A stretch of DNA of 64,000 bases. Origin: GCA-2737665 sp044344795. Its GTDB lineage: Bacteria > Bacteroidota > Bacteroidia > Palsa-965. Location of the stretch: assembly GCA_044344795.1 (NCBI GenBank), contig JBIJCF010000007.1, positions 47,618-111,617 of the forward strand, in the 5' to 3' direction. Both the position numbers and the translations under genes were made by a program. Below the pieces are notes generated by a model. That model had not been told where the DNA came from and made no database searches. It worked only from the letters and a program-made list of their open reading frames with translations. Shown here piece after piece: positions 26,077 to 34,953 of this stretch. The first letter of the stretch is position 1. Each line of letters begins with the position of its first letter.

Positions 26077-26105
26077 TGCGGTGAATAACTTTCCTATTCA
26101 CCGCA
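26077..26105. promoter_or_regulatory. Operator-like perfect inverted repeat upstream of fic
   Basis: TGCGGTGAATA at 26077-26087 and its exact reverse complement at 26095-26105 are separated by 7 nt. The same 11-mer occurs a third time directly before the fic ATG. It is likely a protein-binding site, since no T-run follows to make it a terminator. Confidence 0.65.
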
Positions 26106-26163
26106 TTTATTGCGGTATTTAATCGCATAACTACTGCAAAATAATTATTTTTACCGTAAATTA

Positions 26164-26174
26164 TGCGGTGAATA
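26164..26174 (+). promoter_or_regulatory. Third copy of the fic operator half-site
   Basis: TGCGGTGAATA ends at the base before the ATG at 26175. A protein bound here would cover the translation start or the promoter core. Related shorter strings (TTGCGGTA, TTACCGTAA) lie between this and the inverted repeat. Confidence 0.6.
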
Positions 26175-27281
26175 ATGTACATCTATCAACATAAAAACTG
26201 GCCCGATTTATATTGGGACGAGCAGCACATTACCCGTGAACTCCTTACCATTCGCCATCAGCAAGGCAAGTTGATCGGAAAAATGAACGCCTTGGGATTT
26301 GAATTGCAAGAGGAGGCGCACGTCGAAATGCGCACCATGGACATTGTAAAATCTTCAGAAATTGAAGGCGAATTGCTGGACAAGCCCGAAGTCCGATCTT
26401 CTGTTGCGCGACAACTTGGCTTGGATTTTCCCGGACTTGTTCGCTCCTCAAGGCAAGTGGATAGTCTCGTGAATATGATGCTAGATGCCACCGAAAATTT
26501 CGATAAAAAAATAACTCAAAGTCGTTTGTTCGGTTGGCATCGGTCGCTGTTCCCCGACGATTATAGTGGTGCGTACAAAATAGTAACCGGAAAATGGCGG
26601 GATGATTCAACCGGCCCCATGCAAGTGGTTTCCAGACCATTAGGTCGTCAACGTGTGCATTTTCAGGCGCCGCCGGCAATAGTTATTCCCAAGCAAATGA
26701 AATCATTCTTGCAGGAAGTCAATACATCGCACACTGATTGGATCATAACTTCAGCATTGGCACACATTAAATTTCTTACAGTTCATCCATTTGATGACGG
26801 CAATGGGCGTATTGCACGAGCTCTTACTGATCTTCTTTTGGCGCGATCTGACGGCCAGTCTAAACGTTTTTATAGTATGTCAGTGCAAATACAAAAAGAA
26901 CGCAAACTTTATTACGACATACTCGAGCAAACTCAAAAGGGATCGCTAGACATAACGGAATGGATGGATTGGTATTTGGGATGCCTGCAACGTGCAATAG
27001 CCAATTCAGAAGAACTGTTACACGCCGTTATTTTCCGTCACGATTTTTATTTGAAACACGCAACGCATTTAAACAATGAACGCCAACGTAAAATGATACA
27101 AAAGGTGTTGTCGGGATTTGAAGGAAACATCACCACACAGAAGTGGGCGAAAATCTGCAAGTGTTCGGAAGACACCGCGTTGCGCGACATACAGGAGCTC
27201 GTTAAGCACAACGTCTTAATCAAACTTCCTCAAGGCGGACGCAGTTCAGCTTATGAGTTGAATAGATTAAATATAAAATAA
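26175..27281 (+). CDS. Fic-domain protein (DUF4172 N-terminus, C-terminal winged helix)
   Basis: This 368-residue protein has a DUF4172-like N-terminus, a Fic core with the intact catalytic motif HPFDDGNGRIARAL at residue 204, and a C-terminal helix-turn-helix region (GNITTQKWAKICKCSEDTALRDIQELV). The N-terminal segment S60-SEIEG fits the inhibitory motif (S/T)xxxE(G/N), making this a class II, self-inhibited Fic enzyme expected to AMPylate a protein target. The 11-bp repeats before the gene suggest autoregulation through the C-terminal winged helix; this is inferred. No antitoxin gene is adjacent, consistent with intramolecular inhibition. Confidence 0.85.
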   Translation: MYIYQHKNWPDLYWDEQHITRELLTIRHQQGKLIGKMNALGFELQEEAHVEMRTMDIVKSSEIEGELLDKPEVRSSVARQLGLDFPGLVRSSRQVDSLVNMMLDATENFDKKITQSRLFGWHRSLFPDDYSGAYKIVTGKWRDDSTGPMQVVSRPLGRQRVHFQAPPAIVIPKQMKSFLQEVNTSHTDWIITSALAHIKFLTVHPFDDGNGRIARALTDLLLARSDGQSKRFYSMSVQIQKERKLYYDILEQTQKGSLDITEWMDWYLGCLQRAIANSEELLHAVIFRHDFYLKHATHLNNERQRKMIQKVLSGFEGNITTQKWAKICKCSEDTALRDIQELVKHNVLIKLPQGGRSSAYELNRLNIK

Positions 27282-27306
27282 CGGAGTTGCAGAACTTAGA
27301 ATAGAT

Positions 27307-28035
27307 CTACTTTAACACCACCAATGAATCACCTTGCAACACGGGAATAACAGTAGTTAAATCGGGTTGTAGGCAATAACGGATATCATCCTTCAAATTC
27401 AGTCGTGCTAAACGTTCTTTATGCGAAGCCCGCGCTAAAAACTTCATCGGATCTTTTTCAGCCATCTGATACAGATAGTTCAACGCCAAGCATCCATCGC
27501 CCAAACGATAATCCGGACGACGCTTGATGAGCTCTGCTGTTACTGCACCTGCAAATAATGAATCTTCCAGATTGAAACGATTCTTCCAACCCGAACACAA
27601 CAACAACACATTGCTATTTTGTTCATGCAACCAATTGCACAGTGACGTGATGTTGGTAAATGCACCTACCACAACCATCTTAGCATTGCGCGCTGCTTCT
27701 ATAGCTTGCGTTCCATTAGTAGTAGTAAGTGCAATTGTTTTTCCCGCCAACGAAGGATCCATGTAGTCGAATGGTGAATTGCCAAAGTCGAATCCTTCTA
27801 CTTTAATGGCATCACGTTCTGCTCCTGCCAAAAAACCCTGATTTTGCAAGGCTTTTGCCTCCTCCACAGTAGCCACGGGTATAATCCGTGCAGCTCCGTT
27901 ATGCAAAGCTGTGCAAATTGCCGAAGTTGCACGAAGTATATCAATGACCACAACAATACTGTCTGCATCTGCATACACAGGATACAACGCCGGAGAAAAA
28001 CAAGCGTCTATTTTTGGCGGTTTCTGTTCGCTCAT
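27307..28035 (-). CDS. comB: 2-phosphosulfolactate phosphatase family protein (ComB)
   Basis: This 242-residue protein shows the ComB pattern: VVVIDILRATSAICTALHNGA, FLAGAERDAIKVEGFDFGNSP, LTTTNGTQAIEAA and LCSGWKNRFNLEDSLFAGA. In methanogens ComB removes phosphate from 2-phosphosulfolactate during coenzyme M synthesis; in bacteria it may serve sulfolactate metabolism or another phosphatase role. The phosphosulfolactate synthase gene comA is not in the window. It follows gcvT by 8 bp on the minus strand and is likely co-transcribed. Confidence 0.85.
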   Translation of the reverse strand: MSEQKPPKIDACFSPALYPVYADADSIVVVIDILRATSAICTALHNGAARIIPVATVEEAKALQNQGFLAGAERDAIKVEGFDFGNSPFDYMDPSLAGKTIALTTTNGTQAIEAARNAKMVVVGAFTNITSLCNWLHEQNSNVLLLCSGWKNRFNLEDSLFAGAVTAELIKRRPDYRLGDGCLALNYLYQMAEKDPMKFLARASHKERLARLNLKDDIRYCLQPDLTTVIPVLQGDSLVVLK

Positions 28036-28043
28036 AAAAAAGT

Positions 28044-29144
28044 TTACTTCTTCAGGAACGGAATTTTCACTACCACAGCCTTCAACGCCTTATCACGCAC
28101 CTTCACATAAATTTCAGTGCCAACTTTTGCATGCGCTGTTGTCACATAACCCATACCTATACCTTTTTGCAACGTAGGAGATTGTGTGCCGGAAGTAACT
28201 TTCCCTATCACGGTTCCTTGTGCATCAGCAATTTCGTAATCATGACGCGGAATACCACGATCAATCATTTCGAAACCAACTAGCTTACGGGAAACACCTT
28301 TTTCCTTGTGCTCCAACAATATTGACTTATCAATAAATTCTTTATTGAATTTTGTGATCCAGCCTAATCCCGCTTCTATTGGTGATGTAGTGTCATCAAT
28401 ATCATTGCCGTATAAACAGAATCCCATTTCTAAACGCAACGTATCGCGCGCTCCCAAACCAATCGGCTTGATTCCGAATTCAGCTCCTGCTTCAAAAATG
28501 GCGTTCCAGATGGTTTCAGCTACTTCGTTATCGAAGTACACTTCAAATCCACCGGCACCGGTATAACCGGTATTCGAAATCAACACATTGTCCACTCCTG
28601 CGAATTTGCCTTTCTTAAAGTGATAGTAAGGCACTTCCGACAAATTAATATCCGTCAATTTCTGCAAGGTTTCCAATGCCTTCGGCCCCTGTACAGCCAA
28701 TAACGACGTGCGATCTGAAATATCCTTCATCTCTACACCAAATGTATTGTGCTTGGAAATCCAGTTCCAGTCTTTCTCGATATTGGACGCATTCACCACT
28801 AACATGTACGACTTTTCGTCAATGCGATAAACAAGTAAATCATCTACAATACCGCCATTACCATTCGGCATGCAGGAATACTGAACACGACCATCGAACA
28901 ATTGTGTTACATCATTCGTAGTTACGTATTGAATCAAATCCAACACTTTATCGCCTTTCAAAATAAATTCACCCATGTGCGAAACATCAAATACGCCTAC
29001 TCCATTGCGCACGGTGTGATGTTCTTCATTTAGCCCGGCATAGGAAACCGGCATGTTATATCCTGCAAACGGAACCATCTTGGCTCCTAATTGAATATGG
29101 GTAGCTGTTAAAGCAGTGTTCTTTAATGTTGTTGTCTCTGACAT
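28044..29144 (-). CDS. gcvT: Glycine cleavage system T protein (aminomethyltransferase)
   Basis: This 366-residue protein matches GcvT throughout: MVPFAGYNMPVSY, GVFDVSHMGEF with the folate-site region, NTGYTGAGGFEVYF and GLGARDTLRLEMGFCLYGND. GcvT transfers the methylene group from the lipoylated H protein to tetrahydrofolate and releases ammonia. The gcvH and gcvP genes are not nearby, which is common in Bacteroidota. A TAAATTTG -7 box lies 19 nt upstream, between this gene and the glycosyltransferase gene. Confidence 0.95.
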   Translation of the reverse strand: MSETTTLKNTALTATHIQLGAKMVPFAGYNMPVSYAGLNEEHHTVRNGVGVFDVSHMGEFILKGDKVLDLIQYVTTNDVTQLFDGRVQYSCMPNGNGGIVDDLLVYRIDEKSYMLVVNASNIEKDWNWISKHNTFGVEMKDISDRTSLLAVQGPKALETLQKLTDINLSEVPYYHFKKGKFAGVDNVLISNTGYTGAGGFEVYFDNEVAETIWNAIFEAGAEFGIKPIGLGARDTLRLEMGFCLYGNDIDDTTSPIEAGLGWITKFNKEFIDKSILLEHKEKGVSRKLVGFEMIDRGIPRHDYEIADAQGTVIGKVTSGTQSPTLQKGIGMGYVTTAHAKVGTEIYVKVRDKALKAVVVKIPFLKK

Positions 29145-29163
29145 GATGTATTTTTTAGAAGTC

Positions 29164-29171
29164 CAAATTTA
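29164..29171 (-). promoter_or_regulatory. -7 promoter box for gcvT
   Basis: TAAATTTG on the minus strand, a perfect TAnnTTTG match, 19 nt before the gcvT start. No glycine-riboswitch-like structure fits in the 30-bp intergenic space. Confidence 0.5.
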
Positions 29172-29174
29172 CGT

Positions 29175-30272
29175 TTATTCCTTGCTCCCTTGCGTCATTC
29201 GCTGAAACAATTCCAGATACTTATTCTTCCACACACCCACAGAATACCGTTCTAAAACTGTTTTGCGGGCTTGCTTTCCCATTTCCTTGGCCTGCTCCGG
29301 ATGTTCAATCAAAAACTGAATTGCCTTTACCCACTCGTCTTCCGTATCAGGCAGAAATCCATTAACGCCGGCGGTTACAATTTCAGTGTTCACACCAACA
29401 GGCGACATCAAAGGAGGTACTTCCATGGACATATACAGCAATCCTTTTAAGCCGCATTTTCCTTTCGTCCATTCATCATCCGGCAAAGGCATTAATCCTA
29501 CATCGAACTGACTCAACTGCTCCAATTCCACTTGTGGTGTCCATGCAACTCCGGTAATATCCAAATCCGTATTCCGATAATTCCCATCGCCTACTACGCG
29601 AAACTCAACACGATTGCCGTATTGCGCTTTAATCCGTTTTAACGCAGGAACTACAACTTCAAAATGTTTAATAGTGGTAATGCTTCCACTCCAACCAATC
29701 ACAAATTTACTTTTCGTGTTTTGCGGTAGTGGCTTATACCATGCTGTATCCACTGTACTGGGGATAATCGTCACATCATCATTAAACGTACTCGCATAAT
29801 CCGCTAAGTACTGATTACCGGCAACAACGGCATCTGCAAGGCCAATCAGATTAGAAGTTTTGGCAGGATTTTTCAACCAACCAATCAATTTATTCGCATC
29901 CGACACATCCAATCTCCATAAGGCATCATCAAAATCATAAATCACCGGAACATCCAAATCGCCCAATGCTTCTTCAAAAAACGTATTGCCAGTTAACAGT
30001 GCTTCGCGCACAATAAATACCAAATCGTAGGAAGCAATATTTTTCAAATCACGTTTACGATGCGCAAGTGATTTTTGATGAATAAGAAATTTCTTCCAGT
30101 AATGACCTTTGGTATAAAGCACGGCATCGTCTTTCTCGTTAATGAAATACGACAACGTACACTCGAACCCGTGATCTCGCAAATGATCGAGATACTGCTC
30201 AATACGAAAGCGTTGATTGGGCGCCCTTCCCGGACGATGTGAAGCAACCACAAGCACCTTTCGTAACGACAT
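29175..30272 (-). CDS. Glycosyltransferase family 4-type
   Basis: This 365-residue protein has a GT-B organisation: an N-terminal Rossmann half (VASHRPGRAPNQRFRIEQYL, VIYDFDDALW) and a C-terminal half with SKFVIGWSGSITTIKHFEVV and a sugar-nucleotide region around KCGLKGLLYMSMEVPPLMSPVGVNTEIV. It probably adds a sugar to a surface polysaccharide; donor and acceptor are unknown. It diverges from the polysaccharide epimerase/dehydratase gene at 30373, supporting a shared role. A TATTTTCG box lies 4 nt before its ATG. Confidence 0.8.
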   Translation of the reverse strand: MSLRKVLVVASHRPGRAPNQRFRIEQYLDHLRDHGFECTLSYFINEKDDAVLYTKGHYWKKFLIHQKSLAHRKRDLKNIASYDLVFIVREALLTGNTFFEEALGDLDVPVIYDFDDALWRLDVSDANKLIGWLKNPAKTSNLIGLADAVVAGNQYLADYASTFNDDVTIIPSTVDTAWYKPLPQNTKSKFVIGWSGSITTIKHFEVVVPALKRIKAQYGNRVEFRVVGDGNYRNTDLDITGVAWTPQVELEQLSQFDVGLMPLPDDEWTKGKCGLKGLLYMSMEVPPLMSPVGVNTEIVTAGVNGFLPDTEDEWVKAIQFLIEHPEQAKEMGKQARKTVLERYSVGVWKNKYLELFQRMTQGSKE

Positions 30273-30276
30273 ATCG

Positions 30277-30284
30277 CGAAAATA
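30277..30284 (-). promoter_or_regulatory. -7 box 4 nt before the glycosyltransferase gene
   Basis: TATTTTCG on the minus strand ends exactly 4 nt before the ATG, the TTCG variant of the -7 element. Confidence 0.45.
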
Positions 30285-30360
30285 CGAAGCCTTTTTTCAA
30301 TTCAGTCACTTCTTCCCGCTTTGGCGCGTCCGTTCTATAGAACAAAACGTATGAATATGT

Positions 30361-30368
30361 TAACTTTA
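30361..30368 (+). promoter_or_regulatory. -7 box 4 nt before the polysaccharide dehydratase gene
   Basis: TAACTTTA followed by CCCC and then the GTG start of the next gene. It faces the glycosyltransferase promoter across about 75 bp. Confidence 0.4.
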
Positions 30369-30372
30369 CCCC

Positions 30373-32250
30373 GTGCTAAATCTCAACGAAGGATATACCC
30401 CGCGATGGATCGTATGGCTCATTGATTTGGGCATTGTCGTCCTGAGTTTATTGGTGGCGTTCTTGCTACGTTTTGACTTCAGCATACCTCAAGTTGAAAT
30501 CAACCAGTTTCCGATTCTAATTCCTACAGTTCTTGCTATACGCGGCGCAAGTTTCTTAATAGCCCGCATTCCATGGGGAATTGTGCGTTACACCGGACAA
30601 CGCGATGCCATTCGTATTCTGATTACAGTTTTGGGCGGCTCTGTTTTATTCTTGGTGCTGAACCAAATTACGGTTCGGACAGCATTACAGATCTATATTG
30701 TTCCGCATACTATCATTGCCATCGAAGCGCTTACGACAACGTTTGCCATGATCAGTTCCCGACTGATTTTTAAATCGTTGTGGATGGAATACAAAAACCC
30801 GAATCGTGAGAAACGCAGCGTACTAATTTTTGGTGCAGGGGAATCGGGTATTATTACGAAACGTACACTGGATCGTGACGCGGGAACGAAATACAAAGTG
30901 TTGGGTTTTATTGATGATGATCCATCGAAAGTGGGTAAAAAATTAGAAGGTGTTACTATTTACGGAACGGAAAAATTGCCCGACTTATTGAAAAGTAATG
31001 ATGTGGCGCATGTCATCATTTCCGTTCAGAACATGCCTGCTGCACGCAAACAGGAAGTCATTGAATTGTGTTTGAAATACAACGCGAAAGTTCTGAATGT
31101 TCCTCCGGTCAGCAATTGGATTAATGGCAATTTAAGTTTCCGTCAAATTCGTAAAGTGAAAATTGAAGAATTGATGGAACGCGATTCGATTCAGTTGGAT
31201 GAGAATAACATTCGCGCGCAGATTCACGATAAAACCGTGCTGATTACGGGAGCTGCAGGATCTATAGGCAGCGAAATAGCGCGACAGGTAGCGTCTTTCC
31301 GACCGGGACATTTGATTTTGTTGGACCAAGCAGAGTCGCCCTTGTACGAATTGGAACTGGAATTGAAAGATCATTTTCCGGAACTTTCTTTTGAGGTGGT
31401 GATGGGCGATGTGCGGAATACAGAGCGGATGGAAAATGTGTTCCGTACGTTTCGTCCCGAGTTGATCTATCACGCTGCTGCATACAAACATGTACCGATG
31501 ATGGAAAATAATCCATCTGAATCGATACTGACGAATGTGCTGGGAACCCAGATCTGCGCGGATTTGGCGGTACAATACGGTGCAAAAAAATTCGTAATGG
31601 TTTCTACTGATAAAGCGGTGAATCCTACAAACGTGATGGGCGCCTCCAAACGAATTGCGGAAATGTATGTGCAGTCGTTAAACGCGGTGCGTACTACCAC
31701 GAAATTTATCACTACTCGTTTTGGAAACGTCTTAGGTTCACAAGGATCTGTAATTCCACGCTTTCGTCAACAAATTGAAAACGGCGGACCTGTAACCATC
31801 ACGCATCCGGAAATTACCAGATTCTTCATGACCATTCCCGAAGCCTGCCGATTGGTGTTGGAAGCGGGCTGTATGGGGCAAGGCGGGGAAATTTACATTT
31901 TCGATATGGGCGAGTCGGTGAAGATTAAAGATCTCGCGGAGAAAATGATTCAACTCTCCGGACTGGAACTGGATAAGGATATCAAGATTGTATATACCGG
32001 TTTACGTCCAGGAGAAAAGCTGTACGAAGAATTGCTAAATAATTCGGAGAATACGTTACCGACGCATCACGAAAAAATAATGATTGCCCGTGTTACGGAA
32101 TATCCTTATGACGAAATGAAACAACAATTAAAAAAATTAATTGAATTATTCGATGATCAGGATAACGTCGCCATTGTTAAACAAATGAAACAAATGGTAC
32201 CCGAATACATCAGCAATAATTCTGTTTTTGAATCATTAGATCAGAAGTAA
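30373..32250 (+). CDS. Membrane UDP-sugar 4,6-dehydratase/epimerase (CapD/FlaA1/WbpM-like)
   Basis: This 625-residue protein starts with GTG. Four N-terminal transmembrane segments span residues 12-130. A first Rossmann domain (LIFGAGESGIITKRTL) is followed by the catalytic short-chain dehydrogenase domain with LITGAAGSIGSEIARQVA, MVSTDKAVNPTNVMGASKR and KIVYTGLRPGEKLYEELL. In the CapD/FlaA1 class the usual YxxxK Tyr is often replaced, as in MGASKR here. The enzyme makes 4-keto-6-deoxy sugars from UDP-GlcNAc for O-antigen or capsule synthesis. A thioesterase gene follows one base after its stop. Confidence 0.9.
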   Translation: MLNLNEGYTPRWIVWLIDLGIVVLSLLVAFLLRFDFSIPQVEINQFPILIPTVLAIRGASFLIARIPWGIVRYTGQRDAIRILITVLGGSVLFLVLNQITVRTALQIYIVPHTIIAIEALTTTFAMISSRLIFKSLWMEYKNPNREKRSVLIFGAGESGIITKRTLDRDAGTKYKVLGFIDDDPSKVGKKLEGVTIYGTEKLPDLLKSNDVAHVIISVQNMPAARKQEVIELCLKYNAKVLNVPPVSNWINGNLSFRQIRKVKIEELMERDSIQLDENNIRAQIHDKTVLITGAAGSIGSEIARQVASFRPGHLILLDQAESPLYELELELKDHFPELSFEVVMGDVRNTERMENVFRTFRPELIYHAAAYKHVPMMENNPSESILTNVLGTQICADLAVQYGAKKFVMVSTDKAVNPTNVMGASKRIAEMYVQSLNAVRTTTKFITTRFGNVLGSQGSVIPRFRQQIENGGPVTITHPEITRFFMTIPEACRLVLEAGCMGQGGEIYIFDMGESVKIKDLAEKMIQLSGLELDKDIKIVYTGLRPGEKLYEELLNNSENTLPTHHEKIMIARVTEYPYDEMKQQLKKLIELFDDQDNVAIVKQMKQMVPEYISNNSVFESLDQK

Positions 32251-32251
32251 C

Positions 32252-32653
32252 GTGAAGAAGCACCGCACGCCCATTCAAATTCGTTTTAAGGATGTAGATG
32301 CCCTTGGGCATGTGAACAATGCGAATCATTTGACCTATTTTGAAACAGCACGAATTGAGTATTTCCGGGAAGTAATTGCAGTACCAATTGACTGGGAAAC
32401 AGAAGGTATGATTTTGAAACACCAGTCGGTGGATTACAAAAAGCCGGTGTTACTGAAAGATAAAATTGCCGTGGACACCTGGTTTGTACGCGCGGGCAAC
32501 ACCAGCTTTGAATTGCATTATGCGCTGATGCGTTTAAACGCCGACGGTACGGAAACCGAAATGGCAGGTGGAACTTCCGTTATTGTATGTTATAATTACA
32601 AAGAACAACGCACAACACCCGTTCCGAAAATTTGGGTGGAGAAGATGAGTTAG
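32252..32653 (+). CDS. Acyl-CoA thioesterase (4HBT/YbgC-FadM type)
   Basis: This 133-residue hotdog protein starts with GTG one base after the previous stop. The signature is RFKDVDALGHVNNANHLTYFETARIEYF, with the catalytic Asp of the 4HBT family in the D-x-x-G-H-V-N-N-x-x-Y pattern. It should hydrolyse acyl-CoA thioesters of medium or long chains; no special substrate is suggested by the polysaccharide neighbour. Length matches the family. Confidence 0.85.
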   Translation: MKKHRTPIQIRFKDVDALGHVNNANHLTYFETARIEYFREVIAVPIDWETEGMILKHQSVDYKKPVLLKDKIAVDTWFVRAGNTSFELHYALMRLNADGTETEMAGGTSVIVCYNYKEQRTTPVPKIWVEKMS

Positions 32654-32667
32654 CGGTTTATAAGATA

Positions 32668-32708
32668 GGTGGTGGTTTCAACTCCCGAAGCATAGGGACT
32701 CCACCACC
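32668..32708. other. Long hairpin between convergent genes
   Basis: GGTGGTGG at 32668-32675 and CCACCACC at 32701-32708 are exact complements, with a further CCC/GGG pairing inside. There is no T-run, so it is not a standard intrinsic terminator, but its place between the convergent thioesterase and outer-membrane genes suggests a transcription barrier or mRNA 3'-end structure. Confidence 0.5.
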
Positions 32709-32724
32709 ACATCAACTATAACTC

Positions 32725-33870
32725 TTAAGGACTTACTAAATTCAAACTAATATTAAAGTAAAGCGGGTTCGTCAATTGGTTGACCATGACATAAGGAGCG
32801 TCACTTACCAACCCAAAGCCGCGATAAATTTCAGCTCCATCCACTAAACGATCTACATCATAACGGTAGTTGATGCGATATCCGGCCTGAACAGAAACCC
32901 ATACAAAACTCTTAAGCGAGAATTCATACATCAAGCGTAAACGAATTTCCCCGCGACGTATTTCCATATCCTCACGACGCATATCAATGTTTGCCGTTGG
33001 TTCGTTAGAGCGCCACAAACGATAACTCTGCCCTTCCAATTCGTAACCGGCAAACACCATATTGCGACTGTTAATAGTGCGACGCACATGCGCACGTGCA
33101 GGGAATAAAATTTCAGTGCCCCACTTATTCGCAGCGTCGGTCCAGTTGTATAACACAATCGGAATGTAATTCAGTTCGCCTACACGATAGGTTCTGGCTA
33201 CACCTACACCCCATTGTTTGCGCTCGCTCGGACGTTTTCCCCAAATAGCAGCAGCAGAATATTTTAAATATTTCGCCGGCATCAATTTCGATAATTGAAA
33301 ATCACCGCTTAAATCAGCCGATCCCTGGAACAACAAAAATTGCTTATCGTTCAACGGTTTGAAAACCGTGGTATTGATGCCCATGGTGCGCAACCCGTAA
33401 TTTCTTAAGGAAGTCAGCATGGGATTGGACAGCTGTTCTGGATTTTTGAATTCGTATTGTTGTTCCCAATAATTCGCACCCAACTGCCACACTAAACTGG
33501 TTTTGGAGATCACCGGAATATTGCAACCCAAACGCAAGCCATGCGAATAGGCTACTTCACCGGTATCAGGATTGAAATTACCCCAAGGTGTTGCAGCTGC
33601 TTGCGAACGCAGGGAATCTGCGATGATTTGATAACCCATTTGATAATCGTATCCTACGGAAATCAATTTTGCAGGACTCAATCCTTCTATTTTCGGGCTG
33701 CAGAAACGTTTTGCTCCATCGTCTGCAAAACCGACGTTATCATATTGACTGTAATCTTCATCTTCTCCTGCTTTAGCCGTGTCAACTTGCGCAAAAGAAT
33801 GTTGCGATAATAGGATCAGTCCGCAGATCAATAAAGAATGCTGCAGGTAAGCGGGGTAGCGTTTTAACAT
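32725..33870 (-). CDS. Probable outer-membrane beta-barrel protein
   Basis: This 381-residue protein has a signal peptide ending at SFAQ and then alternating strands with aromatic girdle residues (SVGYDYQMGYQII, SLVWQLGANYWEQQYEF, FVWVSVQAGYRINYRYD), ending in a Phe/Leu-rich last strand. It resembles the DUF6268 outer-membrane protein group, but I hold that family name loosely. It lies 4 bp behind the DUF2147 gene and is likely co-transcribed with it. No transport substrate is evident. Confidence 0.6.
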   Translation of the reverse strand: MLKRYPAYLQHSLLICGLILLSQHSFAQVDTAKAGEDEDYSQYDNVGFADDGAKRFCSPKIEGLSPAKLISVGYDYQMGYQIIADSLRSQAAATPWGNFNPDTGEVAYSHGLRLGCNIPVISKTSLVWQLGANYWEQQYEFKNPEQLSNPMLTSLRNYGLRTMGINTTVFKPLNDKQFLLFQGSADLSGDFQLSKLMPAKYLKYSAAAIWGKRPSERKQWGVGVARTYRVGELNYIPIVLYNWTDAANKWGTEILFPARAHVRRTINSRNMVFAGYELEGQSYRLWRSNEPTANIDMRREDMEIRRGEIRLRLMYEFSLKSFVWVSVQAGYRINYRYDVDRLVDGAEIYRGFGLVSDAPYVMVNQLTNPLYFNISLNLVSP

Positions 33871-33874
33871 AAAT

Positions 33875-34336
33875 TTATTTCTTAACGACGAGGCGTTTCC
33901 AGATGTCGGTTCTTCCTAATGCGGAAACTCCAATATAACCGCGAATTTCCAACGTGTTTTCGTCGGTCATTTTAATGGTGCAGCTGTAGGTACTTCCATT
34001 CAACGGATCGTAGATGGTGCCGTCAGCCCATTCATCTTTCCCTTTGTATACGAAGTCTTTCAGCATACGGTATCCTTTCAAAGGCACATTACGCAAACTC
34101 GGATCGGGGTTGTTCTTATCGGTTTTAGGTTGATTGGTTTCCGGATCGATGGGCTCTTTCAACCACACTATTTTCCCATAATATTTCGAACCGATTTTTT
34201 CCACTTTCACGCGGGCACGTCCGTTACTGGGCTCCCAAACACCCAACAAACGATCACCGTCTTTGGTGTCTTGCACAAATCCCGAAAACAATCCCCCGAA
34301 GAGGATAACGACCATGGCAACAATAAACTTTTTCAT
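33875..34336 (-). CDS. Secreted DUF2147 protein
   Basis: This 153-residue protein has a signal peptide followed by the DUF2147 pattern: LLGVWEPSNGRARVKVEKIG, YYGKIVWLKEP, KGYRMLKDFVY, WADGTIYDPLNGSTYSC and LGRTDIWKR. The family is a lipocalin-like periplasmic beta-barrel of unknown ligand. It precedes the putative outer-membrane protein gene by 4 bp, suggesting they work in the same envelope process. Confidence 0.8.
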   Translation of the reverse strand: MKKFIVAMVVILFGGLFSGFVQDTKDGDRLLGVWEPSNGRARVKVEKIGSKYYGKIVWLKEPIDPETNQPKTDKNNPDPSLRNVPLKGYRMLKDFVYKGKDEWADGTIYDPLNGSTYSCTIKMTDENTLEIRGYIGVSALGRTDIWKRLVVKK

Positions 34337-34398
34337 TCTTTATAGATTTTAGTTTGACGAATAAGATCTGTTATACAAATTGTATTCCCAAATTTCGT

Positions 34399-34911
34399 TT
34401 ACCGGTAAGTAAGTTCAAATTCAAATGTGCCTTTGAAGGTGATATCGGCTTCAATATCCGCTGCTACGCCGGCATCCACGACAATATAAAACTGCTTTTC
34501 CTTAAAGAAATCATCCGCTTTTGCTTCCGTTGACGGCGCTAGTTTCACCGAAGTTGAACCTGCTGCAACCGGATTCAATACCGCCAATTCTACCATCTTA
34601 AGTTCAGGATTATCACCGGCTAAACTCACCACGAAAGAATTGATGCCATCGAAATTCGCAGAATCTGCAGCCGTAATTTGAGCAGATTTCAACACTGCTC
34701 CGGTAATTTCCGAACCTTCTGCATACTTATCGCCAAGAATAGATTTTAGATCTACCGCGTAAGTGTATTGCGCAGGATTAGAACCTTCAAACAAAGGTCC
34801 GCTCAGCGTAAATTCAACATTCTCGATTTTGAGCGTTGTTTTTTCACCACCGCCGCAGCCGGCAATAACAACGACCAATAACAATAAGGTGCTCTTTAGA
34901 ATATTTTTCAT
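34399..34911 (-). CDS. Lipoprotein of unknown function
   Basis: This 170-residue protein carries a clear lipobox (VVVIAGCGGG) after a hydrophobic leader. The mature part has alternating beta strands and no motif that I recognise. It is separated by 62 bp from the DUF2147 gene on the same strand and could belong to that group. Acidic and Ala-rich composition suggests a soluble domain tethered to a membrane. Confidence 0.7.
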   Translation of the reverse strand: MKNILKSTLLLLVVVIAGCGGGEKTTLKIENVEFTLSGPLFEGSNPAQYTYAVDLKSILGDKYAEGSEITGAVLKSAQITAADSANFDGINSFVVSLAGDNPELKMVELAVLNPVAAGSTSVKLAPSTEAKADDFFKEKQFYIVVDAGVAADIEADITFKGTFEFELTYR

Positions 34912-34953
34912 GCTGCAATTTATTAAAAATCAGGCAGAATTATGGTCAAAGCA

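Noticed and set aside
26175..27281. Fic gene as the toxin of a toxin-antitoxin pair
   Set aside because: No antitoxin gene precedes or follows it, and the inhibitory motif is within the same protein.
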